A stretch of DNA of 38,886 nt, taken from contig JAIPIG010000021.1 of NCBI GenBank assembly GCA_021734805.1, positions 1 to 38,886 on the forward strand, in the 5' to 3' direction. Of this stretch, positions 16,028 through 25,049 are shown one piece after another (within the stretch, counting starts at the first letter, position 1; every line of letters starts with the position of its first letter). The position numbers and the translations under genes are program-made. Source of the DNA: Simkaniaceae bacterium (GTDB taxonomy: Bacteria; Chlamydiota; Chlamydiia; Chlamydiales; JACRBE01). The notes beneath the pieces were generated by a model. That model searched no databases, was not told where the DNA came from, and saw only the letters and a list, made by a program, of their open reading frames with translations.

Positions 16028-17464
16028 GTGCGATTGCGTGGATTGATTGCTTTTTTTTCTTTGGTTGCTTTTCCGCTTTTTTCTGTGGGAGAGGTAGGCT
16101 ATATTGTTGATTTGCAAATGGCTGAAGAGATCGCTCTGGAGAACAATCAACAGTTACTTGCCATGAATGAGCTCTATAAACGAGTCAAAGAGGCAAAATT
16201 TGAATCTATTTCTAAGTGGCTTCCCGAAGTGAGCGCGATTTCTCAGCTCTATGATAACCAAAAGATTCAGCTGCTTGGAAGTGCTAAGCGCACTTTTGTC
16301 ACGCAACTCTCATTGACGCAGGCCCTTTTTTCAACAAACAAGTATTTTGATGTGAAACTCGCATCACTGCAAATCGAGCATCTGAAGCTATTACTTGAGG
16401 CTCTTGAAAATGACATCTTATTTGATGTAAGGAGCTTGTATTATAAAATTGCCCTTGATCATGAACAGATTCAAACGGCTAAGGAGCATATTGATATTCT
16501 GACAAGTTTAAGCCGACAGATGCAAGATCAATATCAGATTGGAACGCAGATCATCTTAAATGTGAACCAGAGCAAGGTCGCCGTAGCCAATGCAATGACG
16601 ATTTATTATCAAAGAATCAAGGATTTACGGTCAGATCGCGATGCGTTTGTGGAGCTTCTTGGTTATGAACCGGGTGAAATAGAACTCGATATTGCAGATG
16701 TATCGATTCCGGTCAGGGGGGTTGATGAGCTACGCGATAGAATTGAGCGTGTGGATGAGATATTTGCGAGCGTGGGAGAGGGGACTACAATATATAAGGA
16801 GGGATTTCCCAAGACTCAAGAGCTTGTTATGCATAATTTGTTTAATATTAGTGACATAGTATCTTGGGAGGAGATAGCGCGGCAGAAAAACCCCTTGTTA
16901 AAGAGCCGCTCTAATGAGATTGCTATTGCCAATGAAAATGTTAAAAAAAGTTTGGGGGAGTATTTTCCCTCGATCAATTTTGTTGCCAATTTTGGGGGTG
17001 AGCCCAATCCCTTTAATCCATATCCTGAGCCTACAATTGGTAGCCAACAATTTCAGTGGGGCTTAGGGCTTGAATTGAGGTGGATGATTTTTGATGGGTT
17101 GGGAAGAGAGAGTCGAGTGAAGCAATCCCGCTACTTGAGAAGTGCCAAAGAGTATGAATACCACCATTCAAGGCAGTCGACAATGAAAGAAATTCGCGAT
17201 CAAATCTATTTAATCGAAGAGGGTATTGCAAGTTTTGCGACCGCTGAAGGGAATATTTATCTTTCGGATCAGACCCTTTTGCAAGCAAAAGATCAATTCG
17301 ATATTGGCTATATTACAATTTATGATTATGAGACGGCAATTAATAGCGTGATTGAAGCGAGAAATAAGGTGAGTCAATCGGCATTTGATCTTATTCACGC
17401 TTATTATGGTCTTAGACATGTGAGTGGAATCGATTTAAAACAGGCGAGGGAGTATGGAAAATAA
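16028..17464 (+). CDS. TolC-like outer-membrane efflux protein
   Basis: The product has 478 residues from the GTG at 16028. That start gives a classical signal peptide (RLRGLIAFFSLVAFPLFS). The frame extends to TTG at 15998 but no start here has a clear ribosome site. The mature part shows the duplicated OEP layout: long helices with alternating hydrophilic periodicity (AEEIALENNQQLLAMNELY near the start, and ARQKNPLLKSRSNEIAIANE in the second half), separated by strand segments (WGLGLELRWMIFDGLGRE). It would form a trimeric channel-tunnel in the outer membrane and receive substrate from the EmrA-like adaptor encoded next, with which it overlaps by 11 bp. Confidence 0.85.
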   Translation: MRLRGLIAFFSLVAFPLFSVGEVGYIVDLQMAEEIALENNQQLLAMNELYKRVKEAKFESISKWLPEVSAISQLYDNQKIQLLGSAKRTFVTQLSLTQALFSTNKYFDVKLASLQIEHLKLLLEALENDILFDVRSLYYKIALDHEQIQTAKEHIDILTSLSRQMQDQYQIGTQIILNVNQSKVAVANAMTIYYQRIKDLRSDRDAFVELLGYEPGEIELDIADVSIPVRGVDELRDRIERVDEIFASVGEGTTIYKEGFPKTQELVMHNLFNISDIVSWEEIARQKNPLLKSRSNEIAIANENVKKSLGEYFPSINFVANFGGEPNPFNPYPEPTIGSQQFQWGLGLELRWMIFDGLGRESRVKQSRYLRSAKEYEYHHSRQSTMKEIRDQIYLIEEGIASFATAEGNIYLSDQTLLQAKDQFDIGYITIYDYETAINSVIEARNKVSQSAFDLIHAYYGLRHVSGIDLKQAREYGK

Positions 17465-18404
17465 TGAGCCCCCAAAAGAAAAAAAAAAATCTCTTTTCCA
17501 AAGCTTGAAGAAATGGGTGATTGTTGGATTGTGTTTAGGCGTGTTAGGAGCGGGTATTCTGCTTTACTTAGTTAAAGCTAGTCAATATGCCTATACGCGA
17601 GATGCTCAAATTGAGGGGTATTTTGTGAACATAAGTCCCGACATTTTAGCTCGGATTATGACGCTTGAGGTCGATGAAGGAGATTTTGTTAAACCGGGAC
17701 AATTAATAGCGCAACTTCAGGATGATATTCTACTTTCCGAAAGAAGAGAAAGTGAGTCGAATATTTTAAAATTACAAGAGAGATTGAAGTTTGACGAGGC
17801 CTATTATTTGAAAGTGAAAAACGATTATGCAAGAGCAGAGCAGGGGATTATTGACCGGGTCATTTCTGCTCAAGAATTTGATCATAAGCAGAAAGACTTT
17901 GAAATGGCAGATGCCCAGTTTAAATTTTCAAACGCAAATCTACAGCATGCTATTAGGCAGCTCGAAGTCATTAATACAAAGCTCACGCATACGGTGATCG
18001 TGGCTCCGATGGAGGGGATGATTGCAAAACGGTGGGTTTTATCGGGAGATGTCATGAGTCCGGGTCAAACAATGTTCACAATGTATGATCTTGAAAATGT
18101 TTGGGTCTTAGCTCGACTTGAGGAGGAAAAAATTGCAAAGGTAAGAATAGGGGATCGCGTTAAAATCAATGTTGATGCCTATCCGAAGGTTGAGTTTGAG
18201 GGGGAAGTTTTTACGATCAAAGGAGCTGCCGCTTCCAATTTTTCATTAATTCCCCAGGATAATGCAACCGGAAATTATACAAAAGTTGCTCAGCGAATCC
18301 CGATTAAGATTTCAATTAAAAGGCCAAAAAATTTTCCTAAAAATGAGCCGCTTTATTTATTGCCGGGGATGTCTGTAGAAGTTAAAATCTATACGGCTCA
18401 TTGA
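17454..18404 (+). CDS. HlyD/EmrA-type periplasmic adaptor (membrane fusion protein)
   Basis: The product has 316 residues. The cytoplasmic N-terminus is basic, and one membrane segment spans about 21-42 (VIVGLCLGVLGAGILLYLV). After it comes the typical adaptor start YTRDAQIEGYFVNISPDILA and the first half of the lipoyl/barrel-sandwich domain (VDEGDFVKPGQLIAQL). A coiled-coil hairpin follows (about 95-175), then the second lipoyl half (TVIVAPMEGMIAKRWV) and a beta-barrel domain (GDRVKINVDAYP) ending PGMSVEVKIY. It links the MFS pump downstream to the TolC-like channel upstream. The short, single-hairpin design matches the EmrA branch. It overlaps the first gene and lies 6 bp from the third. 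Confidence 0.9.
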   Translation: MENNEPPKEKKKSLFQSLKKWVIVGLCLGVLGAGILLYLVKASQYAYTRDAQIEGYFVNISPDILARIMTLEVDEGDFVKPGQLIAQLQDDILLSERRESESNILKLQERLKFDEAYYLKVKNDYARAEQGIIDRVISAQEFDHKQKDFEMADAQFKFSNANLQHAIRQLEVINTKLTHTVIVAPMEGMIAKRWVLSGDVMSPGQTMFTMYDLENVWVLARLEEEKIAKVRIGDRVKINVDAYPKVEFEGEVFTIKGAAASNFSLIPQDNATGNYTKVAQRIPIKISIKRPKNFPKNEPLYLLPGMSVEVKIYTAH

Positions 18405-18410
18405 GTTAAT

Positions 18411-20036
18411 ATGGATGCTAAAAAATCATCAATTGAATGGAAACACCCTTCCCTTATTAATCCCAATGGCAGTGCCTATCCTTGGATTGTTCTTGCCGTC
18501 ATCACACTGCTTTTAATTCTTTCGATGTTTGCCGTTGTGACAACGGCTGTTGCCGATCCGGTGATTCAGGGGGCTTTTTCTTTAAGTTCATCGGCATTGA
18601 CATGGGTTAATACGTCCGTCCTTTTATCATTAGCGGTCACAGTTCCGGTCGGACAATTTTTGGCTGAAAAAAAGGGGTTTAAACTCATTTTATTTTTAGG
18701 GGCATTTATTTTTACCCTAGGGATGTTTTTAAGCGCCATATCTCAAAGTCTGTTTTTTTTGATTATCAGTAGAATGATCACCGGCTTTGGTACGGGATTT
18801 TTTGTGCCGATCAGTATTGCTGTCATTGCAAAGGCATTTAGACCGAATCAAATGCCCCTTGCATTAGCTATTTATTCAGCATTAGGCTTTGGAGGGGGAC
18901 TTGCCATTGCATTCTTGTTAGGAGGGTATCTCGCTGAATATTTTAGTTGGCATTGGATTTTTCTGCTGAGCGCCTTTTTCGGTTTGCCATGCATTCCGTG
19001 TATTTGGCTTATTTTGCAAGAGACGGATCCTCAAGATAAAGGTCGCTTTGATTTTGGCGGATTTGTGACGTATGCCCTTTGGATTGCGAGTTTCATTATT
19101 ATCATTTCAACAGGGAAAGCTCCTTGGAATACGGAAGGGTGGCATTCCAATTTCATGAAGTTTTTTTATTTAAATTTTGTGATTAATTTAATTTTATTTG
19201 TATTCATTGAACTGCATCAGCCACAACCGCTATTTAATGTCCGTCTTTTAAAAATTCGTCCGTTTGTCCTTGGCTGTATTTTACTTTTTTTTGTTGGCGC
19301 TGTCTATTTTGCATCAGCACAATCCCTACCGGGACTTTTTCAAGATTATTTGTCGTATTCAAAGTTTAAATCGGGACTTTATATGATTCCCCACGGTCTA
19401 TTTTTAGGGCTTTCCAGTGCTGCATTGGGGCTCGTTTTAAATAAGACGGGGATCCGCATTCCATTGCTTTTGGGTTGTGTTATATTGAGTACCAGCTGTT
19501 TTATGCAAAATTTTTTATCGATTTACAGTGATCATAAGTTCATTATTTCAATGCTTGTTTTGAGAGGGTTGGGCGTTGGAATGACCATAGGACCTGTCAC
19601 GGCGCTTGCTCTCATTCGTGTCGATAAAAAGGATATCGCAAATGCTTCGATGATTGTCACGTTATTTCGCCAAATAGGAGCTTCATCGGCAACGTCTTTA
19701 GTTGGCGTGTTTGAGGTGACAAGAGGCGCCTTTCATCAAGCGCGTTTTATGGAGCAGATCGGTCAAAAAACACCTGAATATTACCGATCATTGAATCAAG
19801 TTAAAACGCATATTTATTCTCAGCTGGGAGAAAATTCTCAAGGTGCACTTGAACAAGCGCAAGGCCAAATAATCAATGTTGTAAACAAACAGGCCATGCT
19901 TGCAGGTGCAAATGACGGTTATCTTATTTTGGGAGTCGCTTTGCTGTCTATTACATCAATCGTGGCATTTTTTATGATCCGCGCTCGCCTAAGAGAGATG
20001 AGAATGAATCCTCATCTAAAGAACCCATCCAAATAA
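18411..20036 (+). CDS. DHA2-family MFS multidrug efflux pump, EmrB-like
   Basis: The product has 541 residues with about 14 predicted membrane segments, starting near 26-48 (YPWIVLAVITLLLILSMFAV). The MFS signatures fit the DHA2 family: GQFLAEKKGFK (motif A region after helix 2), RMITGFGTGFFVPIS (motif B) and SALGFGGGLAIAFLLGGYLA (motif C region, antiporter type). As the inner-membrane H+ antiporter it would drive drugs or metabolites through the adaptor and TolC-like channel encoded upstream in the same operon. The substrate is unknown. The gene ends before a MITE-like inverted repeat that may also end transcription. Confidence 0.9.
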   Translation: MDAKKSSIEWKHPSLINPNGSAYPWIVLAVITLLLILSMFAVVTTAVADPVIQGAFSLSSSALTWVNTSVLLSLAVTVPVGQFLAEKKGFKLILFLGAFIFTLGMFLSAISQSLFFLIISRMITGFGTGFFVPISIAVIAKAFRPNQMPLALAIYSALGFGGGLAIAFLLGGYLAEYFSWHWIFLLSAFFGLPCIPCIWLILQETDPQDKGRFDFGGFVTYALWIASFIIIISTGKAPWNTEGWHSNFMKFFYLNFVINLILFVFIELHQPQPLFNVRLLKIRPFVLGCILLFFVGAVYFASAQSLPGLFQDYLSYSKFKSGLYMIPHGLFLGLSSAALGLVLNKTGIRIPLLLGCVILSTSCFMQNFLSIYSDHKFIISMLVLRGLGVGMTIGPVTALALIRVDKKDIANASMIVTLFRQIGASSATSLVGVFEVTRGAFHQARFMEQIGQKTPEYYRSLNQVKTHIYSQLGENSQGALEQAQGQIINVVNKQAMLAGANDGYLILGVALLSITSIVAFFMIRARLREMRMNPHLKNPSK

Positions 20037-20069
20037 TTTCACTTTGTCCCATTTTATCATCAAGTTGAG

Positions 20070-20201
20070 ATTATCTCGACTTTGTAACTTTTTGGACCTG
20101 AGGGCCTCGAAATATTTGTTTTCTAGGGAGATTATAGGTCGAGCGTTCGAGAGCAAATAGACGGGTCAGGCGGGCCCAAAAAGTTATAAAGTCGAGATTA
20201 T
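20070..20201. repeat. MITE-like element: 132 bp with 29-bp terminal inverted repeats
   Basis: The arms 20070-20098 and 20173-20201 are inverted copies with 26 of 29 matches, each containing CTCGACTTTRTAACTTTTTG. The inner part has further dyads (CCTGA...TCAGG, CGTTCGAG). No open frame is inside. It lies between two same-strand genes. The size and structure fit a small non-autonomous element or a chromosomal palindromic repeat. As RNA it would fold into a very strong stem and could end the efflux transcript. No second copy was noticed in the window. Confidence 0.6.
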
Positions 20202-20270
20202 ATATGGATTAATAATCGCAGGTTTTTGTATATAAAAAAAGTTATATCAATCACTTAATTTTTTATATAT

Positions 20271-21533
20271 ATGATCGAAAGAAATCGTTATTTTTTGCGT
20301 AGCTTTGCTACATTTTTATTTGCAATTTCCGGAATGACTTATGCTAATCAAGATGTCGAATTTCAACATCTTGATCGAGTTGAAAATGTAGGCTCTGAAG
20401 AAAGCGACATAGGATTAGTAGCAAGTAGTGAGCGTCGTTTGAGTTTGTCTCGCTCCGATTCTCTTCCGGGTCGAAAGGCTGAAAGTGGGGATCACTATTT
20501 AGAAGGTTATGTTCAGGCGTTAATTGATGCTCACTATTATGAGTACAATGTGCTTGTCCTTGTAAAAGATAAAGTCATTTATCTATATAACCTTCCCAAC
20601 AATGATTTGATCGCAAGCAGTATCATTTCTTTTGTGGAGGACATGCCCGATGTTGATAGAGTTGAGCGGAGTGAAAAATTTCCGGACAAAGAGCTTGCTC
20701 TTCAAGAAGAGTATGTTGGCCGTAGTAAAATTAGGGGAATATGGTTTCCTCAGTCGACATTGATTTACCAACCGATGATTGCAGCTCCTCTCAATCCGGT
20801 GAACTCTGTTGCTTATCGTGTTGGCGATGATATTATGGGAAATATTGTTGTTGCAGTTTCTCTTGGCGGCGTTTTTCCGATTTTTAGATGGAGAGAGGTT
20901 TTTGCCGCTAAAGGCGATTTGCAGTTTGATATTGAGGGAACGGCTTGGTCTGATTTCAATATGTGGGGCAATAATAATTTGCGAGACGAAATTTCAGAGC
21001 TCGTCAATACGGATTACTTAGTCGGATTTCCGTTTTCATATGCATTTGATAAATGGTCATTTCGGTTAAGAGCATATCATATCTCTTCCCACTTAGGGGA
21101 TGAATTTTTAGCTTTGCGTCCGGGGTACCAAAGAAAAAATCCCAGCATGGAAGCCCTTGATCTTTTTACGTCATATCAATTTAGTCAGATGTTTCGTTTA
21201 TATGTTGGTCCGGGTTGGGTCTTTCATAGTGATGACACCTATCACATCGCTCCTTTTTATGTAGAGTATGGGGCTGAATTCCGCATTCCCGGAGTCAAAA
21301 GTTATTACCATCAATTATATGGCGATCCATTTGTCGCAGTGCACTTTAGAAATTGGCAAGAAATGAAGTGGAGTCTTGATACAACACTTGTTCTTGGCTA
21401 TGAGTGGAGTAAGCTGCAGGGAATTGGTCAAAAAATCCGCCTTTTCCTTCAATACCATGATGGCTATTCTCAAGGAGAATTCTTTAAAGAAAGAACACGA
21501 TATGCATCCCTCGTTGCAACCTATGGATATTAA
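20271..21533 (+). CDS. DUF1207-like outer-membrane beta-barrel protein with N-terminal BON-like segment
   Basis: The product has 420 residues. Residues 1-25 look like a signal peptide (FLRSFATFLFAISGMTYA). Residues 75-130 (YLEGYVQALIDAHYYEYNVL, then VKDKVIYLYNLPNND) look like a BON-type domain. The rest alternates aromatic strands and turns (FDKWSFRLRAYHISSHLG, YHIAPFYVEYGAEFRI, IRLFLQYHDGYSQGEF) typical of a barrel, ending in an aromatic residue as outer-membrane proteins do. The layout resembles the DUF1207 family of chlamydiae and other bacteria, whose function is unknown. It converges with the LOG-domain gene with one base between the stops. Confidence 0.7.
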   Translation: MIERNRYFLRSFATFLFAISGMTYANQDVEFQHLDRVENVGSEESDIGLVASSERRLSLSRSDSLPGRKAESGDHYLEGYVQALIDAHYYEYNVLVLVKDKVIYLYNLPNNDLIASSIISFVEDMPDVDRVERSEKFPDKELALQEEYVGRSKIRGIWFPQSTLIYQPMIAAPLNPVNSVAYRVGDDIMGNIVVAVSLGGVFPIFRWREVFAAKGDLQFDIEGTAWSDFNMWGNNNLRDEISELVNTDYLVGFPFSYAFDKWSFRLRAYHISSHLGDEFLALRPGYQRKNPSMEALDLFTSYQFSQMFRLYVGPGWVFHSDDTYHIAPFYVEYGAEFRIPGVKSYYHQLYGDPFVAVHFRNWQEMKWSLDTTLVLGYEWSKLQGIGQKIRLFLQYHDGYSQGEFFKERTRYASLVATYGY

Positions 21534-21534
21534 T

Positions 21535-23667
21535 TTAATTTTTGATGTCGCTATAGAGAGCAAATCCCCGTTCATAAGAGGGGCCGTTAGGGCCAACGGG
21601 GAGTTGCCCTTTAAAGAAGCGGGAGTAAATATCAAATCCTTCTTGCGCATTGGCCACGACAAAAAAACAATTTGAAATCCATTCCGAGCCTTTAATTGTA
21701 CCATTTTCCATGTTCAGCCGGTAGCGTGAGGTGATTTTATCGGTCCAATATTTTTCATTTCCAAAGAGCAAGACGGGATTGATTAAGCACGAACCTACTT
21801 TACGGCGCACTTCCTCGAGCGAAAGCTCAAAATCCGTTCCAATTCCACCAATGACAAAAATAGGAAGATCTAAATGAAACTCCGCTTGACGTTCGACAAG
21901 GCGATCGAGGCTGTAGGTCATTTTGGCTTGGATATAGGGGTTTTCGTGCTGTTCATGGAGCGCTCCCATACTTGTGGCTTGTGAAAAATCAACAATATTT
22001 GCACAGGATAAAATATTGAGTTCCGTTGCAACTTGGTTGCCAACGGACATCGCGCCCGGGCCACCCCCTGTCACAAGAGCAAGTGGGGTGTGTTGATTCA
22101 TTAGGGGGTGATTAAATTGTCCCTTTTTATCTTTTAACAATTTAAGAAGAGATGTGAGTTCATCTTTAAAATCCCCTTCAAGCAAGTTAGATCCATAGAC
22201 ACCGATCATCGTTGCATTGATGAAATCATGCACATAGGGAATGGGGACAAACATTCCCGAATCTTTATTCGGCTTATGTGTGTATTGCAAGAGGAGTTGA
22301 GTATGACTATCGACCCAATAAACGGGAATGCAGTGCTTAGCAAGGTCGGCAAGAAGAGAGCGGTCTTCATGAGAGAAAAAATCACCGGTTTCAGAAGAGG
22401 GGAATTGAAAGTAAATGCCTTTGAGGTTTCTCACAACAGGATCTGAAATCAATAGCCGCTTTAACATAGGTGTGGGGAAGTATTTTGTCAGGAGGATTCC
22501 TTGGCTGGTAATCGTTCCTTTCTGAATGCCCATCAGGAAGGGATAAACAGATTGTTGTTCAATATAGCGATTGATCAGAGCTGCTCGCCGGGAGGAAAAA
22601 ATGTCTTCCGGAAACTCTTCTTTTTGTGCCTTAACCGTCACCCAATCCGAGGTTTTTAGATTGAGAAGTTGATTGCTCTTTACGATATAGATGCTGGAGC
22701 GGAGCTCTCGATCGGGTGGGATTGTTTTAAAGGCATTAAAGAGGCAAGAGGGGTTTTCAAGGCAGGCTGTGAGCTGATCCCGATCTGAAAAAAAGACGTG
22801 TTCTTTGTAGGGTTCGAGGGTGTAAAACTCAAGAGGAACATCGATAATTTCTTTTTCACTTTGACCGAATAATTCATAGATATCTCCTGAAGCTTTGGTG
22901 TCGGGTTGAAGAATTGAAGCTGAGGTGTGGTGAAATCCTGAGGGGAGAAGTTCATCAACGACTTTTGCGTATGCAGTGCAAATATGGAGGGGGGCTGTTT
23001 TTACAAGGAGAATTTCATTATCTTTTAAAATGCGCTTTTCATTTTTATTGACATATTGATGTAGACGCACCCATTGGCGCAATTTATACTCAGGTTTTGT
23101 CAGGGCAATGGCAAGAGAGGGGAGAAGACTTTTAATATGAGCGTCATATTCGACAATACCGAGTTCAAGTGGAAGAAATGCAACGACTCGATCGTCAACT
23201 TTGTCTAAGACAAGATGGTCATAACCCGGGAGACCTCCAAATGAAAGAAGGGGGTGGCTTTCTGAATCTGTTCGCCCAAACATTCTTGTTAAATATTGTT
23301 CATTGCGTACACGGCGAGATTTTTCTGCAGCAAAAAGCTTTCCTATATAGGAACCTTTTTGAATTTGGGGTAAAAATAAACGACTGAGTTCACCATAAGC
23401 GATTAGTTCTAGATTCACTTCTGCAGAGCCATCTTTCTTATGAAGAACAATTTCGCGGGTGATGCTATGAATTCCTAGTTGTGCAAGAGCGCTTTTTAAA
23501 TTAAAAAAGATATCTTCAATAGAAATATGAAATCCAATAAAGTGATCGCCGATATTTTCGATCAGAACGTGAGCTGTCGCATTCCCCCCTTCAAGGTGTT
23601 GAATTTCAGTAATTTTTCCGTCAGGGGTGACTAAATCATTATGTCTATTAAAATCAGGATAATGCAT
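21535..23667 (-). CDS. Large protein with C-terminal LOG-type (lysine decarboxylase-like) domain
   Basis: The product has 710 residues. The ATG has GGAG four bases upstream. The C-terminal third carries GGGPGAM (534-540) and IGGIGTDFELSLEE (606-619), matching the GGGxxGxM and PGGxGTxxE signatures of LOG-family nucleotide-binding proteins (phosphoribohydrolases, often mislabelled lysine decarboxylases). The first residue of the second signature is Ile rather than Pro. The remaining 500 residues match nothing I recognise, but appear to form mixed alpha/beta domains. I believe proteins of this size occur next to the HIT/MYG1 genes in other chlamydiae. The function is unknown, with nucleotide or nucleoside-monophosphate handling a reasonable guess. 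Confidence 0.75.
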   Translation of the reverse strand: MHYPDFNRHNDLVTPDGKITEIQHLEGGNATAHVLIENIGDHFIGFHISIEDIFFNLKSALAQLGIHSITREIVLHKKDGSAEVNLELIAYGELSRLFLPQIQKGSYIGKLFAAEKSRRVRNEQYLTRMFGRTDSESHPLLSFGGLPGYDHLVLDKVDDRVVAFLPLELGIVEYDAHIKSLLPSLAIALTKPEYKLRQWVRLHQYVNKNEKRILKDNEILLVKTAPLHICTAYAKVVDELLPSGFHHTSASILQPDTKASGDIYELFGQSEKEIIDVPLEFYTLEPYKEHVFFSDRDQLTACLENPSCLFNAFKTIPPDRELRSSIYIVKSNQLLNLKTSDWVTVKAQKEEFPEDIFSSRRAALINRYIEQQSVYPFLMGIQKGTITSQGILLTKYFPTPMLKRLLISDPVVRNLKGIYFQFPSSETGDFFSHEDRSLLADLAKHCIPVYWVDSHTQLLLQYTHKPNKDSGMFVPIPYVHDFINATMIGVYGSNLLEGDFKDELTSLLKLLKDKKGQFNHPLMNQHTPLALVTGGGPGAMSVGNQVATELNILSCANIVDFSQATSMGALHEQHENPYIQAKMTYSLDRLVERQAEFHLDLPIFVIGGIGTDFELSLEEVRRKVGSCLINPVLLFGNEKYWTDKITSRYRLNMENGTIKGSEWISNCFFVVANAQEGFDIYSRFFKGQLPVGPNGPSYERGFALYSDIKN

Positions 23668-24158
23668 TGAGCTCCTTTAATGGATCTTCGATTTCAGTAT
23701 ATATACGAGTAGAGTGTTATTTTTAATCATTTTCTAAAATTTTATCAGTTGCGATTCACTATTGTTTTGAACAAATCTTTATGGAGTTTTAATGTTTGCT
23801 CATTGTAGATCTTAATATTTGTTTTGCTCTAGAAGACGTTTCATTAAGTACTTAATTTTTAGTTGTTTACGTAATTGTTCGACCGGTTGCATGTCCGGTT
23901 TTTTTAACAAACTTAGTCTCTTAATTTGTGTGCTTTGTGTTTGTTTTGCACATTTTCTAATCAAAGTTTCCACAAAAAATAGGGGGTATTGAGTAGATGA
24001 AGTGTAAAACATACGAAATAAAAGCGAAAATCAACTGTTTGTAATGATGAGATAAAAAGCAAAGTTTATAAGAAACGCGGGCTAAAGCTGCTTGAGTTTA
24101 ATGAAGGAATTCGCAAAACTATGAGATTCTAAAAAAACCCGTGACCAATTTTTTAAAT
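23668..24158. other. Intergenic region of about 490 bp with palindrome and terminator-like hairpin, no confident gene
   Basis: No supported gene lies here. A perfect 14-bp palindrome ATTAAGTACTTAAT is at 23843-23856 and a hairpin with T-run is at 23882-23905. A 66-codon minus-strand frame (23812-24012) has no ribosome site and runs through the hairpin, so it is not annotated. A short frame ending at 24132 (GLKLLEFNEGIRKTMRF) could be a gene fragment but has no start. Confidence 0.5.
23882..23905 (+). terminator. Rho-independent-like terminator in an intergenic region
   Basis: ACCGG (23882-23886), loop TTGCATGT and CCGGT (23895-23899) form a 5-bp stem followed by an unbroken run of seven T. 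No annotated + strand gene lies upstream (the nearest is on the minus strand), so it may end a small unannotated RNA. Confidence 0.45.
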
Positions 24159-25046
24159 ATGCATTCGAATATTATCCTTTCACGTAGCTGTGGAATCCAT
24201 AATGGAACTTTTCATGCTGATGAAGTAACCGCCTGCGCTCTTTTATTGATTTTTGATTTGATTGATCGAGATAAAATTGTTCGCACGCGCGATGAAGCGG
24301 CATTAGACCATCTCGAATATGTTTGTGATGTTGGAGGGGTCTATCATCCTGAAGAAAAACGATTTGATCATCATCAGAGCGAATATCAAGGTCATTTGAG
24401 TTCAGCCGGAATGGTTTTAAAATATTTATATGATCAGGAGATCATTGACGAACTTAAGTTTCATTGGCTTAGGGAAAAACTAGTTAAAGGTGTTGATGAA
24501 ATTGATAATGGATTGATTCAACCCCTTTCGGGTCACTATACTTTTTCCGGAGTGATTGCAAATTACGTTCCTATTCGATATGACGCACATGAAAATGAAA
24601 TGCAAGCAGCATTTGAGCAGGCTTTGGAGTTTGCAATTTGGCATATTCAGCGCTTTTTAGATAAGTATGATTATATTTCTCTGTGTAAAGACAAAGTTCA
24701 AATTGAAATGACAAAGGGTGATAAGTGCCTATATTTTGATCAAGCCATGCCTTGGATGGAAGCTTTTTTTGAACTTGGCGGCAATGATCATCCCGCAGAA
24801 TTTATCATTATGCCATCGGGCAATCATTGGAAACTTCGAGGCATTCCCCCTACATATGACTTGAGAATGAATGTAAGAAAGCCATTGCCGGAGTCTTGGG
24901 CCGGTCTTTTGCAAGGTGATTTAAAGAAGGTGACCGGGATTCCCGGCGCGATTTTTTGCCATAAGGGAAGATTTATATCTGTATGGGAAACTAAAAATGA
25001 TGCTCTAAAAGCATTAGCATTAGTTAATAAGAGTGAGGGGGAGTAA
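24159..25046 (+). CDS. MYG1/UPF0160-family metal-dependent hydrolase
   Basis: The product has 295 residues from the ATG at 24159. A GTG six codons earlier (24141) is possible, and neither has a clear ribosome site. The N-terminal part has the family signature IHNGTFHADEVTACALL, then VCDVGGVYHPEEKRFDHHQS, the DHH-type pattern of His and Asp residues expected to bind metal. The C-terminal half (GIPGAIFCHKGRFISVWETK) is also typical. Eukaryotic MYG1 is a 3'-5' exonuclease acting on RNA, while bacterial members are uncharacterised. It lies three bases before the HIT-family gene, so the two are probably co-transcribed. Confidence 0.88.
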   Translation: MHSNIILSRSCGIHNGTFHADEVTACALLLIFDLIDRDKIVRTRDEAALDHLEYVCDVGGVYHPEEKRFDHHQSEYQGHLSSAGMVLKYLYDQEIIDELKFHWLREKLVKGVDEIDNGLIQPLSGHYTFSGVIANYVPIRYDAHENEMQAAFEQALEFAIWHIQRFLDKYDYISLCKDKVQIEMTKGDKCLYFDQAMPWMEAFFELGGNDHPAEFIIMPSGNHWKLRGIPPTYDLRMNVRKPLPESWAGLLQGDLKKVTGIPGAIFCHKGRFISVWETKNDALKALALVNKSEGE

Positions 25047-25049
25047 GCT

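Noticed and set aside
23812-24012. 66-codon minus-strand frame in the large gap
   Set aside because: It crosses a terminator-like hairpin and has no ribosome site; the AT-rich sequence allows such frames by chance.
24022-24132. Short + strand frame ending GLKLLEFNEGIRKTMRF
   Set aside because: It could be the tail of a lost gene, perhaps a transposase, but has no start codon and no identifiable family, so it is mentioned only within the intergenic entry.
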